Below the pieces are notes generated by a model. The model did no database searches, was not told the origin of the DNA, and worked only from the letters and a program-made list of their open reading frames with translations. This document shows positions 1 to 10,952 of a stretch of DNA of 64,000 nt, in pieces (within the stretch, counting starts at the first letter, position 1; each line of letters starts with the position of its first letter). The stretch spans positions 5,580,001 through 5,644,000 of the forward strand of contig JAEILZ010000001.1 in the NCBI GenBank assembly GCA_018873225.1, given 5' to 3'. This DNA is from [Phialemoniopsis] sp. UDSM-2020. Lineage: Eukaryota; Ascomycota; Sordariomycetes; Thyridiales; Thyridiaceae. Both the position numbers and the translations under genes were made by a program.

Positions 1-1110
1 TATATAAATTAGTTTTTAAATTACTTATTATAGTTTTTAAAGATTTAAATAATCTTTTATAAATTAAAAATAATCTTTTAAATATATAAAAAGATATATA
101 CTTTTTAATTATTAATAAAAAGATAATTAAAAGCTAATAAAACTATTTTATTATTTAAATTAAAACCTTTAATAAAGCCTTTTAAGTAATTAAAATTAAA
201 TTTTAATTATATTTTTTTTATAATAATATATAGCTTAATAGGATTTTAAAAGAAAGAGACTTTATACTTTTTAAATTTAATTTTATTATTTTTTATTATT
301 TTAATATTTATAAATTATAATTAATTTCTTTTTTATATATAAAAGGAAAAAGAAATAAAAATAGAATAAAAGAAAAAAAAAATAATTATAAGATTAAATA
401 TACTTTTTTATATATAAAGAAAGATTATAAATAATTAATCTTTCTAATAAAAGTTATTAAAACTTATAAAGTAAATTTATTTATAGTTAATAATATTATT
501 TATATAAAATTATATTTTATAATTTATAAAAAGTTATTTTAAAAATAAATATTTAAATTAATAATATATTATTATAATTATAAATTTATATTTATAATTA
601 AATTTTAATTTTAAATTTTAATTTTAAATTTAACTCTTTATATATATAGAAAATTAATAAAAATTAAATTTTTAAATTAAAATAATAAATTTATATATTA
701 TAATTATATTTATTAATATTAGAAATTATTATTATATTTTTAAAATATAAATATTATATTTATTATATTAAATTAATTATATTAAATATATTATATTAAA
801 AATAATTATTTCTTCTTTTTAAAGATTAAATTAATATAAATAATATTTATTTAAATAAATTATAATTATTTAAATATATTATATTTAAATTAATTTTTTT
901 TTATTTTTAAAAATTAAATTAATATAAATAATAATTTTTTAAATAATTTTTAAAAGTTTATATTTTATAAATAATAAATTTTAAATATATAAATAATAAA
1001 AAATATAATATAAAAATTAAATTTATTAAATAAAAAAATTAAATAATATTTATTTCTATATAATTAAAAATTAAAAAGAAAATTATAAATTATTATATAT
1101 AATAAATCAC
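1..1110. repeat. AT-rich RIP-like degraded block
   Basis: The sequence is almost entirely A and T, dominated by TA, TT and AA runs, with only isolated G or C, and it changes to ordinary composition near 1110-1200. No open frame of useful length exists. In Pezizomycotina such blocks are normally old transposons or duplicated sequence mutated C-to-T by RIP, and are heterochromatic. The mutation is too advanced for me to name the original element. It runs off the left edge of the window, so its true extent is unknown. Confidence 0.8.
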
Positions 1111-2046
1111 CCTTTTAAGTTATACTTATTAACCTAGATTAAGAGGAAGCTATTATATAGTTAAGAGTTTAATTGAAGTAATAAATATAAATAATTCTTC
1201 TAACCTCTTCATCCTAGCCCCTATTCAATTTATACACGGTAGGGTATATATAACCTGTCTGTACTGAAGAATAACCATTGTTAGATCTAGCCCAGCCAGA
1301 TTTGTATGTATATGGCTGTGAGATGCTGATCCTGATACATACCGTTTGCCATCAAGTGAAACGTTTACAGACCCAGAGGTGACCACTTGAGTCTGAGATT
1401 GAGTCGGCCCTCATGCCTGTTCGCGGAACATCGGGAATAGAATGAGAGTTGTGGAGAGCCTTCCGAAAAGGGGATGGGAGATACTCATGATGGTAATCTC
1501 CAAACACCAGGGTTTTGTATTCTCGTTGGCAAGTCCCTGTGCTTGGCTTCTCCCTTCACCAGACAGAGAGGCTGCAGATTAGGCTACTTCATACAGTGGT
1601 GGCAAGGGTAACCTAAGCCCCTATGATAAGCATGTGTCTGCTCTTGCTCAGGTAGCGGGATGATCTTCCATCCAAGAGTAGTCATCTGAATCGGTGACCG
1701 AATCTCGGGCCAGAACCCCAGTATCGGCATGATTGAGCTTCGTTTCGGGGGAATATCCGATACACCGTTATGTGTTATGATTGTCATTGAATTGAATTGC
1801 ATATCACAAATCCAGAGCTCTTTGTGCGTTATCGTAGCTCTTAATTCATCGTCTACATATGTTGAAAATTCTCTGGGCTTGACAGGGTGACAATATACGC
1901 TATACTATATTCGAATGAGTGTAGGGGGCCTGAAAGAAACTAAACAAGGAAACCAAATGAGTGTACTAGTGGGTAGCCCAGTTCCGTCAAATCATGTGCC
2001 ATTTCCGTCCCAATGCTGGCGGCCTGCCCTACTGGCCTGCTTCTCA
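1111..2046. other. Intergenic, no gene seen
   Basis: Composition shifts from the AT-rich block to normal genomic sequence. Only short, unconvincing open frames occur (for example 1584-1802 on the minus strand). The right part would hold the 3' untranslated region of the minus-strand NLP gene. Confidence 0.5.
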
Positions 2047-2850
2047 TTACAAGTTACACACATCATGCTTCCCACCAGGTCCGAAAGAAGATGGTATAGA
2101 GTCGGCATCCTTTCCATAGCTCCAGGGGATGGCCTCCCCGCCGACCAGGTTTCTCGATGCAAAATAGCGGTAGTCGTTGCTGCGGTAGTCGCTGTCGGAA
2201 TTGGGTGGGCATGTGTTGGCAAAGAACTTGGTCTGCTGGTTCGGGAAGACGGGGTGGTGCCACTTGCCAAAGTACAGCTTGGGGTGGTCGCGGCCTCTCT
2301 GGCCATCGCGGTCAATGTCCGAGTCGTCATAAAAGGTGTCAATGTCCCCCCACGCGACGTACGGGGTCTTGCCGTCGCGCTCCATCCACATGCCGTCGCG
2401 GACGAAGCTGTCGGAGCCCGTGCCGTCGTCGACCCATTTCACCGCGGCCCACTCCCAGTCGTGCCGGTGGCCTGTGTCCTTGGTGAAGTAGACATCGTAG
2501 ACGACGCGCCAGCTGCCGTCACCGCATGAACGCACGACATAGTAGGTCGGGAAGGAGGTGGCCTCGGTGTTTTGGCCGTTCTTCTTGGGTTGGGGTGTGC
2601 AGTGGTTGTTGACCTTGAGCTGGTTGCAGTGGTCCGGGGCGTTGCCCCCGTTGGGCCCGCCCTTGCCGTCGGTGGCATCAGCTGGCATGCAAGTCTTCTC
2701 GTCCATGTGCCAGGCCGGGGCTGCTTCCCCTGCAGCACGTCCGGGCTCGTTCCTGAAGGTGCTTCCAGATACGCTATGCTGCTGGGCGCTGGCAAGCAGA
2801 CTGCCGGTCAAGGCAAGGACGAGAAGTGCAGCGTTCTTGAGAGAAGGCAT
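2047..2850 (-). CDS. Secreted NPP1/NLP-family protein
   Basis: Single-exon protein of 267 residues. I chose the ATG at 2850 because it starts a typical signal peptide (MPSLKNAALLVLALTGSLLA, then SAQQ); the frame is open upstream to 2964 but that part looks like leader sequence. The family hallmark heptapeptide GHRHDWE is intact in the middle of the protein, preceded by a YDVYFTKDT segment and followed by an acidic stretch, as in NPP1-domain (necrosis- and ethylene-inducing peptide 1-like) proteins. About six cysteines lie in the mature part, more than in the simplest NLPs, so the subtype is uncertain. NLPs are secreted; some are cytolytic to plant cells through membrane sphingolipids and others are not, so activity cannot be read from sequence. 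The gene is unbroken and sits beside the RIP-like block, a common location for effector-type genes. Confidence 0.9.
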   Translation of the reverse strand: MPSLKNAALLVLALTGSLLASAQQHSVSGSTFRNEPGRAAGEAAPAWHMDEKTCMPADATDGKGGPNGGNAPDHCNQLKVNNHCTPQPKKNGQNTEATSFPTYYVVRSCGDGSWRVVYDVYFTKDTGHRHDWEWAAVKWVDDGTGSDSFVRDGMWMERDGKTPYVAWGDIDTFYDDSDIDRDGQRGRDHPKLYFGKWHHPVFPNQQTKFFANTCPPNSDSDYRSNDYRYFASRNLVGGEAIPWSYGKDADSIPSSFGPGGKHDVCNL

Positions 2851-4656
2851 TGTTGTAGTGGAATACTTGACTAAATGTGTGGCTCGAAGTACTTTGGTCA
2901 GAGTAGATTGTTCGACTCTGGTTGACTGTTGGACTGGACTGTTTCTACAGAAGCCGGGAGACATGCATCATTTTATAGACCAAGGTCACGACCGCAACAA
3001 CCTGTTCACTTCTTCTGTACGGTGATGGAGAATAGGCCTCGCCGATGGATGCGTTCCAACTGCATCACAAGAGCCCCTCGGTTAAGGCAATGGATCAGGC
3101 AGAACGGTTTCCACGTAGGACAGCACCCACTTCAAGGGCTACTGGCCGCGACGGCATGAGGCTGAGAAGATCAATACGGTGATAATATTAGCATTTTGCG
3201 TGCCTGGCTGTACTACCACTCAGTGAGGTTGGATAGGCTGACCTTTGGAAACCCTTTGCTTGCCTTGGCTGACTCTTGACTGTCTAATGTTTATAGCCCA
3301 GATGATATATGTAGTGTGACCGCGCTTCATCTTGGGGGCGATCCGCGAATGGCAGCACAGCTTGGTTCAAATTACCACAAGGTGCCATTTTATGCCCGAT
3401 CAGATCATTAGAGCCACCCTACTTATCCTGCGCTGATTCATACCACATGGTATATATGTAGAGAATCATACATGTGGCATACCCCTCAGCTGACGGAATT
3501 ATATTGGGCTGACAACACGCACCAGAGAGCCTAGTAGGGTTGCAATTGATCTTACCTGTATGTTATGTCGAGCCCCTGAAGTGCCTGAAGTGCCTGAAGT
3601 GCCTGAACAGACCGACATGTGTAACACGACTTGACGAGATTTCAGTACCAGTTGTCAAGTCGGTTCATGGACCGAGACCGAGACCCTCACCCTTACATAT
3701 AACACTCCTGGGGTCCGTCTTCTATTGCTGCAAGGGGCTTTTTACTGTGTAATCCATCGAGTCGCCGCACGGAAATATTGCTCATCTACGACCCGTGCCA
3801 TATCCAAACCCTCCTTCGAGATTCGCCCAAAAGACTTAATCAACCTCATCGCGCCGTGCGCAGATCCCCCAATAGACCCCCAACCTCGTTTTCAAGAAGA
3901 GCACAGTTCTGCCACAGCCCCCCCAGCTCCTTCTCGAGTTCTCGTTTTGTTGTTGCCATAATGCATAGCTAGGCGAGTGCAATGTCACCGCTCATATCAA
4001 GGCTTACCTGGACGACAGACGCCTCGCCGAGTTGCATCTGTAACATCCCGAGCTACGCCAATGCCTTCAACGATTTGCGCACTTGTGACATCCAATACGG
4101 CCTCTAGGCAGTCCCTCGTCTGCCCAATAATAGGAGAAAGCCTTAATTACTGATTGCCGTGTGGAGGGTCGATAGATTGTAAATTGAAGCCCTTGAGCAG
4201 GGGATGGACCGCTTTGAGAGCCCTATGCCTCGTACTAGATCTTCTCTATAATCTTCGAGCGTTATACAAAATGTCAATTCAGTCATGGAAGCATCACTCT
4301 CATCTCCACTGCATCATCCTGTGTCCCTTGTTTGAGCTTGCCGCGCTTCTTTATCAGACTCTAGTGCATCTGGAAACCGACCTCATCCTTGCGCACCTCG
4401 ATTGAGGCCACATTGCCGTTTTGAGGCGAATTATCGCTGTAGACGTAATGATATATATTACATTGTATTACTGTATTATTAAGTGAAACTGTGTGCGCCT
4501 CCAGAATTCGCTTTCCTGTTGAAGCCAGTCTACCTACCCCGCGATTATTTGCCGGGCGGATCTCCCGGGCCGGTTGAGTCGGTTGACCGATGACCAAGCG
4601 CTTCATGCTGCATTCACACAACAATACCCTCCTAGCTACTTGAAACAAGAAGCACG
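2851..4656. other. Intergenic between NLP gene and TF gene
   Basis: This 1.8-kb stretch serves as upstream region for both the minus-strand NLP gene and the plus-strand transcription factor. I see only short scattered frames with no recognisable protein. It contains one small 9-bp tandem repeat at 3575-3601. Composition is moderate, without the extreme A+T of the left edge. Confidence 0.5.
3575..3601. repeat. 9-bp tandem repeat, three copies
   Basis: Unit CCTGAAGTG occurs three times perfectly and continues into a partial fourth copy (CCTGAA) at 3602-3607. It lies in non-coding sequence. Confidence 0.85.
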
Positions 4657-6481
4657 ATGATTACGGCAAACCAGCACAAGGAAATGTATGAGCGACGTCG
4701 GCATGCCTGTAGCTCTTGCCACAGGAGGAAAACCAAATGTGACCGCTCGCCCGACGGCTGCAGGCGATGTGCTCAGATGAACATTGCTTGTACATATCGT
4801 AACCCCACAACAACTACGGCAGTCGCTGGCGCGATGGAACGTCGAAAGTCAAGAGGGCCATATAAGAAAGGGAAGACTCCTCGGGAGAAGGAGCTTGAGG
4901 AGATACTCAAGGTACTGGAGGCTCGATGTGAAGAACTGGAGAAGACCCAGCAAGCGTTACCCTTCACTTCGTTTGTTTCGCATGGGTCTTGCAGGGACCA
5001 AAGCCTCGCTGGTGCAAAAGAAGTTGGCATGAAAGAGCAAACGGATTGTTCCAACACGAAAAGCAAAAGTGGCGACCTTCCACCAAGATCTCTGTTGGTG
5101 AGCGGTGCTGAAACCGTGCCGAAGGATGCTGGGACCGACATTGGACAACATCGCTTTCGACCTATGAGCGTCATGCCTTACCATCCTCCCCTCGGTCAAA
5201 TATTTGAGCTTTGGAACCTCTTTCTGCGTCGTGTCGAGCCGCTCACGAAGTTGGTACATCCCCCGCTGGTGGGCGAGCAATTGGTGCGGCTTGCGTGCGC
5301 GCCAAATTCTCTGGAACCCGAATTCCATGCTTTGTTTTTCAGCATCTACTTTGCGGCAGTCAATGCTATCTCTGAGACTGAGGCTATAGAAAGACTTAAG
5401 GAGAGCAAAGCAAGCCTCATGGCACGAGCCTCTGGCTCTATGCAAGCAGCAATAGGCTCTGCAGGTGGACTCGAACACCCGAGCCTTGGGATGCTACAAG
5501 CATTAACCCTCCACGCAGTACGTCCACCCCCATACATACCGCTTTGTCTGCAACGGGCCAACTGACTTCATGTCCAGGTTTGTTTATATCAGCAGGACGG
5601 AGACGGTGAGCCGTTGTTCGCAAAGGCTTTCAGTGATGCCGTGGCTGTCGCCTGCGCGGTGGATCCAGGAGAAGACATCCACGATACACAGTCGTTGTAT
5701 GGGAGAGAAATCCGACGACGATGCTGGTGGAGTCTGCGAAGAATGTGGTGCGAGGGTAAACAGAAGCCAGCTGCCATGATCGGAGCATTTGACCTTGGCC
5801 GCAATGTCCCTCTTCCACTGAACGTCAACGATGTCGATCTAGATCCATCCATGGGAGATGTGCCCAGAGCACGGCAATGCCTCACTGAAATGTCTTTCTT
5901 TCTGGCCACATTGGAGCTGGTAATGTTGACTTCGGAGCTGAGGCTCCTGGAGAAGAGTACTGCAGCGACAAAGACTAGTTATCTCGAGGTCTCCATTCAG
6001 TATCAGAAGCTTGTCAAAGACTCTGTATCAAGGTTCGAGCAGGACTTTCTGCAACACTGCGATACATCTCGAGCAACAGACTGGATCCTGATGCTTACGA
6101 GTAAAGCCATGCTGGTAAGTTCTGATCTCGGTCGGCAGTCATGTAGAATGACCATTGCTCACGCCCGGGCAGAATCCGATTGAGCTTGCGACACTGAACG
6201 AGGAAGCCAAGGCCAAGACATGGCCGCTAGATTCATCTGGTCAGGGAGATGACTCAAAGGAGGACAGGAAATTCTTGCTACAACTGGACACTGTAGAATG
6301 TTGGCATTTGTTAACGACTAACGAGAGCCTGAGACCCTGGCGCTGGTTTGTTAAGAACTTCCACCAGGCATACAGTGTCAGGGATCTGGCTGCCGATCTG
6401 GAGCGTCATCCGCATCGCGTCCACAGTGATCGGGCATACACTCTGATCGACTTGGTGTCTCGGACTACCCTCGCACACTAG
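4657..6481 (+). CDS. Zn2Cys6 transcription factor
   Basis: Three exons: 4657-5517, 5578-6114, 6173-6481 (introns of 60 and 58 bp, donors GTACGT and GTAAGT, acceptors CCAG and GCAG), giving 568 residues. The N-terminus holds a complete binuclear zinc cluster C-X2-C-X6-C-X6-C-X2-C-X6-C (begins CSSCHRRKTKC at about residue 18), followed by a basic linker and a short heptad-like helix (EKELEEILKVLEARCEELEK) suited to dimerisation. The rest matches the fungal-specific transcription factor middle homology region: exon 2 carries the typical block with an acid-basic GREIRRRCWWSLRRM motif. It should be nuclear and bind CGG-type half sites. The FAD monooxygenase gene starts about 300 bp downstream on the same strand, so it may be a pathway-specific regulator of that gene; this is inference from position only. 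Confidence 0.93.
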
Positions 6482-6779
6482 ATCGGGAGGAGCGGACTGC
6501 TCAATATTCGGGGCCGAAAAATCGTGCCGAGCAAGGGTGTGGGGTAATAAGTCGAGTAATGCGAGCCAACACCATCCAGATCTAGATCATCGTCTGCAAC
6601 TAGTCTACGATGCTTGCCAGAGTACTTGCGTATCGGATACCAGGCATTGACCGAGATTCCGTCTCTGTAGTGATATATAAAAGCCGCACACCTGGTCCTC
6701 CTTTCATTCACAAGCCTTCAATATGCTGTTCCAGGCACAAGCAACACCTTAAAAACCATCAAGGACAACCATATCCATC

Positions 6780-8094
6780 ATGGTTGGGCTACACGGCAAG
6801 ACCAAAGTGATCATCATCGGATCCGGCCTATCAGGTGTCTCTCTTGCTCAGATCCTCCGCAAAGGAAACGTCGAATTCGAGATATTCGAAAGAGACGATG
6901 GGACTCGATTTCAAGGTTGGTCGGTGGGCTTGGACGAGTCAGTCATCCTAATTACACATGACGATACTGCAGGTGACCTGCTTGGCTGATCCATCTAATT
7001 AGGTGTCTAAAGAAACTGTACTCCCTCATCCCCGACGACATTCCTGATCTTGCCATGGCCAGTGGGAATTACAACACGAACAAGATCGACAACTTTACCA
7101 TTGTGGATGGGGATACTCACCAGGTCCTAGGCGTTACGACATCCAAACTCATTGGCGCGAGTGAACATAGCATCTTTGCAAACCGCCTCAAGCTGCGGAA
7201 ACTGCTTATGAGCCACATCACTGTACATCATTCCAGACAATTTGAGCGCTACGAAGAAGACCGAGATGGTGTTACGGTGCACTTCAAAGACGGCACGACT
7301 GCTCGAGGAGATGTGCTGGTGGGAGCCGATGGAGCAAACTCACGCGTCCGCTCCCAGCTTCTCCACGGTTTCAAGCCAGACTTCAGTCCTTACCTCACCA
7401 CGATGGGGACCACCACGCTTTCCAGAGAGATGGTGCAGCCTCTGCTGGAGCACTCATCCAACGGCATCCTGTGCGGCGGACAAGGCCAGAAGGCATTTTG
7501 CCTCCTGTCCGAACATTTAGATGATGGCCGAGCCATTTTCCATTGGAACGTGTCTTGGAAATCCGAAGCATACGAGGACGACTACGCCCAAATGGTCGCT
7601 TCAGGCCCAGAAGCCTTACTCAAAACGGCCTTGGACCGAATGCAAAGCTGGCCTCCGGTGATGAGAGACACCATTGCACAGACCGCAGCATCTCACGTGC
7701 AATGGCCGCCCCTGAGGCTCATAGAAACAGTCCTGCCGCCGCAAGGCCTCCCCAAGGGCCGTGTGACATTGCTCGGCGACGCCGGCCATTCCATGGTAAG
7801 TTAGGTCAAGACTCTATCAGACGACTATGACTGACGAAACATACGCAAAAGGTGCCCTTCAGGGGGATGGGCGCCAACACCGCAGTCATGGATGCGTGCG
7901 AACTGGGCGAGGCGCTGGTCAAGGGCGTCGATGCCGGAGAGGATCTCCAATGGGCGCTTCAAGGTTATGAAGAGAAGATGATAGCGAGGGGGCGGCAGAA
8001 GGTGCTCGACTCTCGCGCCACATCGGCTTCTGACAATGCAACAGAGCTTGCTGGCGGTCGGATCGAGGTATCGGCGCTTATGGCCCCAGCGTGA
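6780..8094 (+). CDS. Group A FAD-dependent monooxygenase
   Basis: Three exons: 6780-6937, 7003-7795, 7852-8094; introns 65 bp (donor GTCAGT) and 56 bp (GTAAGT); 397 residues. The first intron was placed so that exon 1 (ending GLD) joins ECLKKLYSLIP, restoring the family motif. The Rossmann motif GSGLSG is at residues 14-19, the DG motif (DVLVGADGANSR) at about 156-167, and the GD motif (LLGDAGHSMVPFRGMGAN) at about 310-325 spans the second splice junction. These three motifs define p-hydroxybenzoate-hydroxylase-fold monooxygenases (salicylate hydroxylase-like), which use NAD(P)H and O2 to hydroxylate or epoxidise small, often aromatic, substrates. No C-terminal membrane segment is seen. The substrate is unknown. 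The preceding Zn2Cys6 gene on the same strand hints at a small metabolic module. Confidence 0.92.
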
Positions 8095-9750
8095 TGTCCT
8101 AGAGGCATATTACCTGTCTTGGGTTTTTGCATTGGCGAGAGAACCGGTTTCCATTGCACACGCTGCATTGAGAACCCTTTGTCTGCCCATTCCAACGATA
8201 GCTTTCCTCGGTGATCCCAATAGCGCTGCCAATATACCTGAGTTTACCGGCGAAGAGCAAATGCGTAAATCGGCGAAAAGCCCCAAGACCTGTCAGGGGA
8301 GAGATTACCCTGGAAACAGAAAGTACAGAGAGGGCTTATGTTTGATACTAGGCGAATCAAGAGTTGCGTTGACCCGATCACTAGCGCTGCTGACGTCCTC
8401 GAGTAGAGCCACATTCAGATAGAACTAACTAGTCCGGCTACTCAACTTTTCCTGGCGGCGTCTAATCGAGCGAAGTGGAAAGGACAAGCTATCAGGGATT
8501 ACGTTACAGGCCTGTCGCATTGAGTGAGAGACCACGCCAAGATACTGCCAGGGCATGGTCTGCACCGGCGTCTATTCCCACGCCAAGACAAGATCTGTTC
8601 GTCTCGAGAGGTGTAGCCGCTTAGTACTCACTTGGATCTCGAGAAGGCAAGGTTGAGGCAAAGGCAATGCCAGGGTCGGACGGCGAATCAGTAAGCGCAG
8701 CCGTACCCTAGGGTCCAGGTTTGACGCCCATACCGCTGTGGTTTGGTTGGCAAACGAGCATCGAGGAACCGGGCGCTTCTTGATGTAGAAGAGCGATAAG
8801 TAGGAGTGTCTACAGGTCTTGATAGCTCGATACTTGGCTGAGGAGAAGGAGGCCGCGGACCAAGGGGCCAGTCTGCAGCGGCGATGGCGCGCGCTGAAGC
8901 GACAAAGCGAGACTTGAGAGCCTCTGGATGAGGGCAAACCAGCCACGATTGAGGAAGCGCTGTCGGAGCCTGCAGCAGCTTTGCCGCGCGCGCGCGGGTG
9001 TGCGCCAGGCGCTGTTGTTGGTGGGAGACAGGGACTAGGTATTTATATAAGATATCTATATATCTGGCAAGCACCCAACATCGACAGAAGACATGAGCAA
9101 TATTGCATAGACAACAGACTTCTACCACGACCGAGAAACAACTCAGACTATCTCTTTTTGCACCGACTGTCGATATTGCTTTCCGGTGCTGACCTTTTCC
9201 GTCCACAAAGGAACGAGCACAGCACTGAGTACTTTACCTGAGTACCTACCTAGGTACTTTGGACAATCAGCCCCAGCCAATCAGGCGTCGTAGCCCCAAC
9301 CTCTCCAGGACCTCTCGTCTCTTGGCTGTTGTTTCTGGCACTTTTCTCTGCTAAGAATAGCGAAGCTGCAGGTGCTACCGCTACTTGGCCGAGCACCCAA
9401 TCAGAGACCCCGGCGCCGTGGGAACCCCTGTCACCACCTACCACCCCCTGTCACGCCCCCCCTCTTCAGTGGTCTGTCAGACACAGGACAGGCGCCTACA
9501 GCACTGAGGTAAGTCTAAGTACTTGTACAGTGACTCCCGCTTCGCTCCCACAATGCTAAGTAAAGTACTTACTTTACCAGATCAAGAATCCTACAGTACT
9601 TTACTTCAGTATCTACTGGGTAGTAGTTCGTTGAATCTATCACACCGTCCAGGGTCACTTGGGCTACCTATTTGATCTCGACGCGCGCGTCCGTTCCCTT
9701 CCCCGTTTTTGCCGCCCGCCCCAACAAGCAGTGCCCGCCGCTGTGTGTTG

Positions 9751-9778
9751 CTGTGCTGTGCTGTGCTGTGCTGTGCTG
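9751..9778. repeat. CTGTG pentanucleotide repeat
   Basis: Five perfect copies of CTGTG followed by CTG, in the presumed upstream region of the 10089 gene. Confidence 0.9.
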
Positions 9779-9862
9779 GCTCGAGTTGAGACGTCTCCAA
9801 GCCCATCCATCATCCATCATCTGTCTCTTTGGCTGGCTAGCTGGCTGCCTGCCTTACCACCA

Positions 9863-9889
9863 CCTACTTTACCTACTTTACCTACTTTA
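9863..9889. repeat. CCTACTTTA nonanucleotide repeat
   Basis: Three perfect tandem copies of CCTACTTTA, followed by further CTACTT-like sequence, in the upstream region of the 10089 gene. Confidence 0.9.
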
Positions 9890-10088
9890 CTCTACTTAAC
9901 CCTAGTTCATTCTTCTCTTCATATATTCCCGGGTCCAATTGCCCACCCCCATCAGCTCCCCTCCTGCTTCCTCCCTCTCCCTCTTGCTCCCCTCCCTCTC
10001 TTGAGTCACCAGGGCTATTTGGCTTGTCAGTTGCGTCGTCCCTGTTGCAAAGGCATCGCGAGCTCTCACCCTCGTTCTCTTCGCCATC

Positions 10089-10952
10089 ATGCCTTCCCGC
10101 AAGCCATCTCTCGCCCTGACGACCCCGGTCACCGGCACCTTTCCTCCCGATGCCCTCAAGCCCGCTGCCATGTCGGCCAAGACACCGCTGTCGGCCTCGT
10201 GGCGAGACCTGCCCTCTGCCGGTTTGCCCTCTGCCGGCATTGTCTCTCCCCACCCCGGTGTTGTGGCCATCAAGACCGAGGACGGACTGGCCAAGACTCC
10301 CATCACCCCTCCTCTTGCCTACATGGACTTCCTGAAGGCCATGTCAGTGGCCAGCCCGGCCTTCCCCAGCCCAAGCATGACCAGCCCCCCGCCAACGGGC
10401 AAGCACCCGCTGAACCGGACATCGACTACCGGGTCCACCGCGAGCAGCAAGACCGACGCTAGTGTCTCATCGGACGACTCGAATGGCGAGGATCGCGAGG
10501 AGAGGGAGGTCGAGAGCGCGCCGTCCACGGCAACCAGCGAGGCCACAGACGTATCATGCCACTGCGACCACGTTCACAAGTCACCCACAAAGACGGCCGC
10601 TGCCGTCCCGCCCAGCCCCTTTGCAGGCTACCCTCTATCTGCGCCCGCCACCGGCCCGGCGAGCTTCCCCAGCATGAAGATCCCGCCCTCGCCCATGACA
10701 AACGCCGACTCGCCCGTGCGCTCACCCTTCAGTGCGAGGTCAATCAAGTCGCCCTTTGACTGGGAGGCTGCCTTGAAAGCCCGGAGATATGCCGACGTCA
10801 AGTCGAACCACAGCTGCACCAAGCCATCATCATCGAGAACGAGCGTGCGGCATATTCGCGAAGTCGTCACCAGGACGGTGACTTACACCCCGAGGATGCA
10901 GGCAGCGCCCAAGGGCAAGAGAAGGAAAGTCGACAAGGAAGCCGAGACATAG
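10089..10952 (+). CDS. Low-complexity protein of unknown function
   Basis: Single open frame of 287 residues starting in a good context (CGCCATCATGCC). I do not recognise it. It is rich in Pro, Ser, Thr and Ala with many SP and TP sites (PSPSMTSPPP, KIPPSPMT, ADSPVRSPFSARSIKSPFDW), an acidic patch (SSDDSNGEDREEREVE), a short His/Cys patch (CHCDHVH), and a basic tail (KGKRRKVDKE) that could be a nuclear localisation signal. The C-terminal part (FDWEAALKARRYADVK to the RHIREVVTRTVTYTPRM segment) looks more ordered than the rest and may be the conserved part. The SP/TP density suggests a phosphoregulated, mostly disordered, probably nuclear protein; this is inference. Confidence 0.75.
   Translation: MPSRKPSLALTTPVTGTFPPDALKPAAMSAKTPLSASWRDLPSAGLPSAGIVSPHPGVVAIKTEDGLAKTPITPPLAYMDFLKAMSVASPAFPSPSMTSPPPTGKHPLNRTSTTGSTASSKTDASVSSDDSNGEDREEREVESAPSTATSEATDVSCHCDHVHKSPTKTAAAVPPSPFAGYPLSAPATGPASFPSMKIPPSPMTNADSPVRSPFSARSIKSPFDWEAALKARRYADVKSNHSCTKPSSSRTSVRHIREVVTRTVTYTPRMQAAPKGKRRKVDKEAET

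Larger units (their letters stand above)
8095..10088. other. Gene-poor 2-kb stretch upstream of 10089 gene
   Basis: No convincing coding sequence: frames such as 8688-9206 (minus) and 9659-10462 (plus) have no family signature and overlap simple sequence. The right half is C+T-rich and carries a CTGTG repeat (9751-9778), a CCTACTTTA repeat (9863-9889), an alternating CG tract near 8983-8996, and a perfect palindrome TACCTAGGTA at 9247-9256. The C+T-rich segment up to 10088 probably contains the promoter and long 5' leader of the downstream gene. Confidence 0.5.

Noticed and set aside
1584..1802. 72-codon minus-strand frame near the NLP gene
   Set aside because: Too short, no signature, and lies in sequence bordering the RIP-like block.
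8688..9206. 172-codon minus-strand frame in a gene-poor stretch
   Set aside because: Composition is irregular, there is no family resemblance, and no supporting neighbour frame or intron pattern.
9659..10462. 267-codon plus-strand frame overlapping the 10089 gene
   Set aside because: It crosses simple repeats and reads the 10089 coding sequence in another frame; the ATG at 10089 has a better context and coding character.
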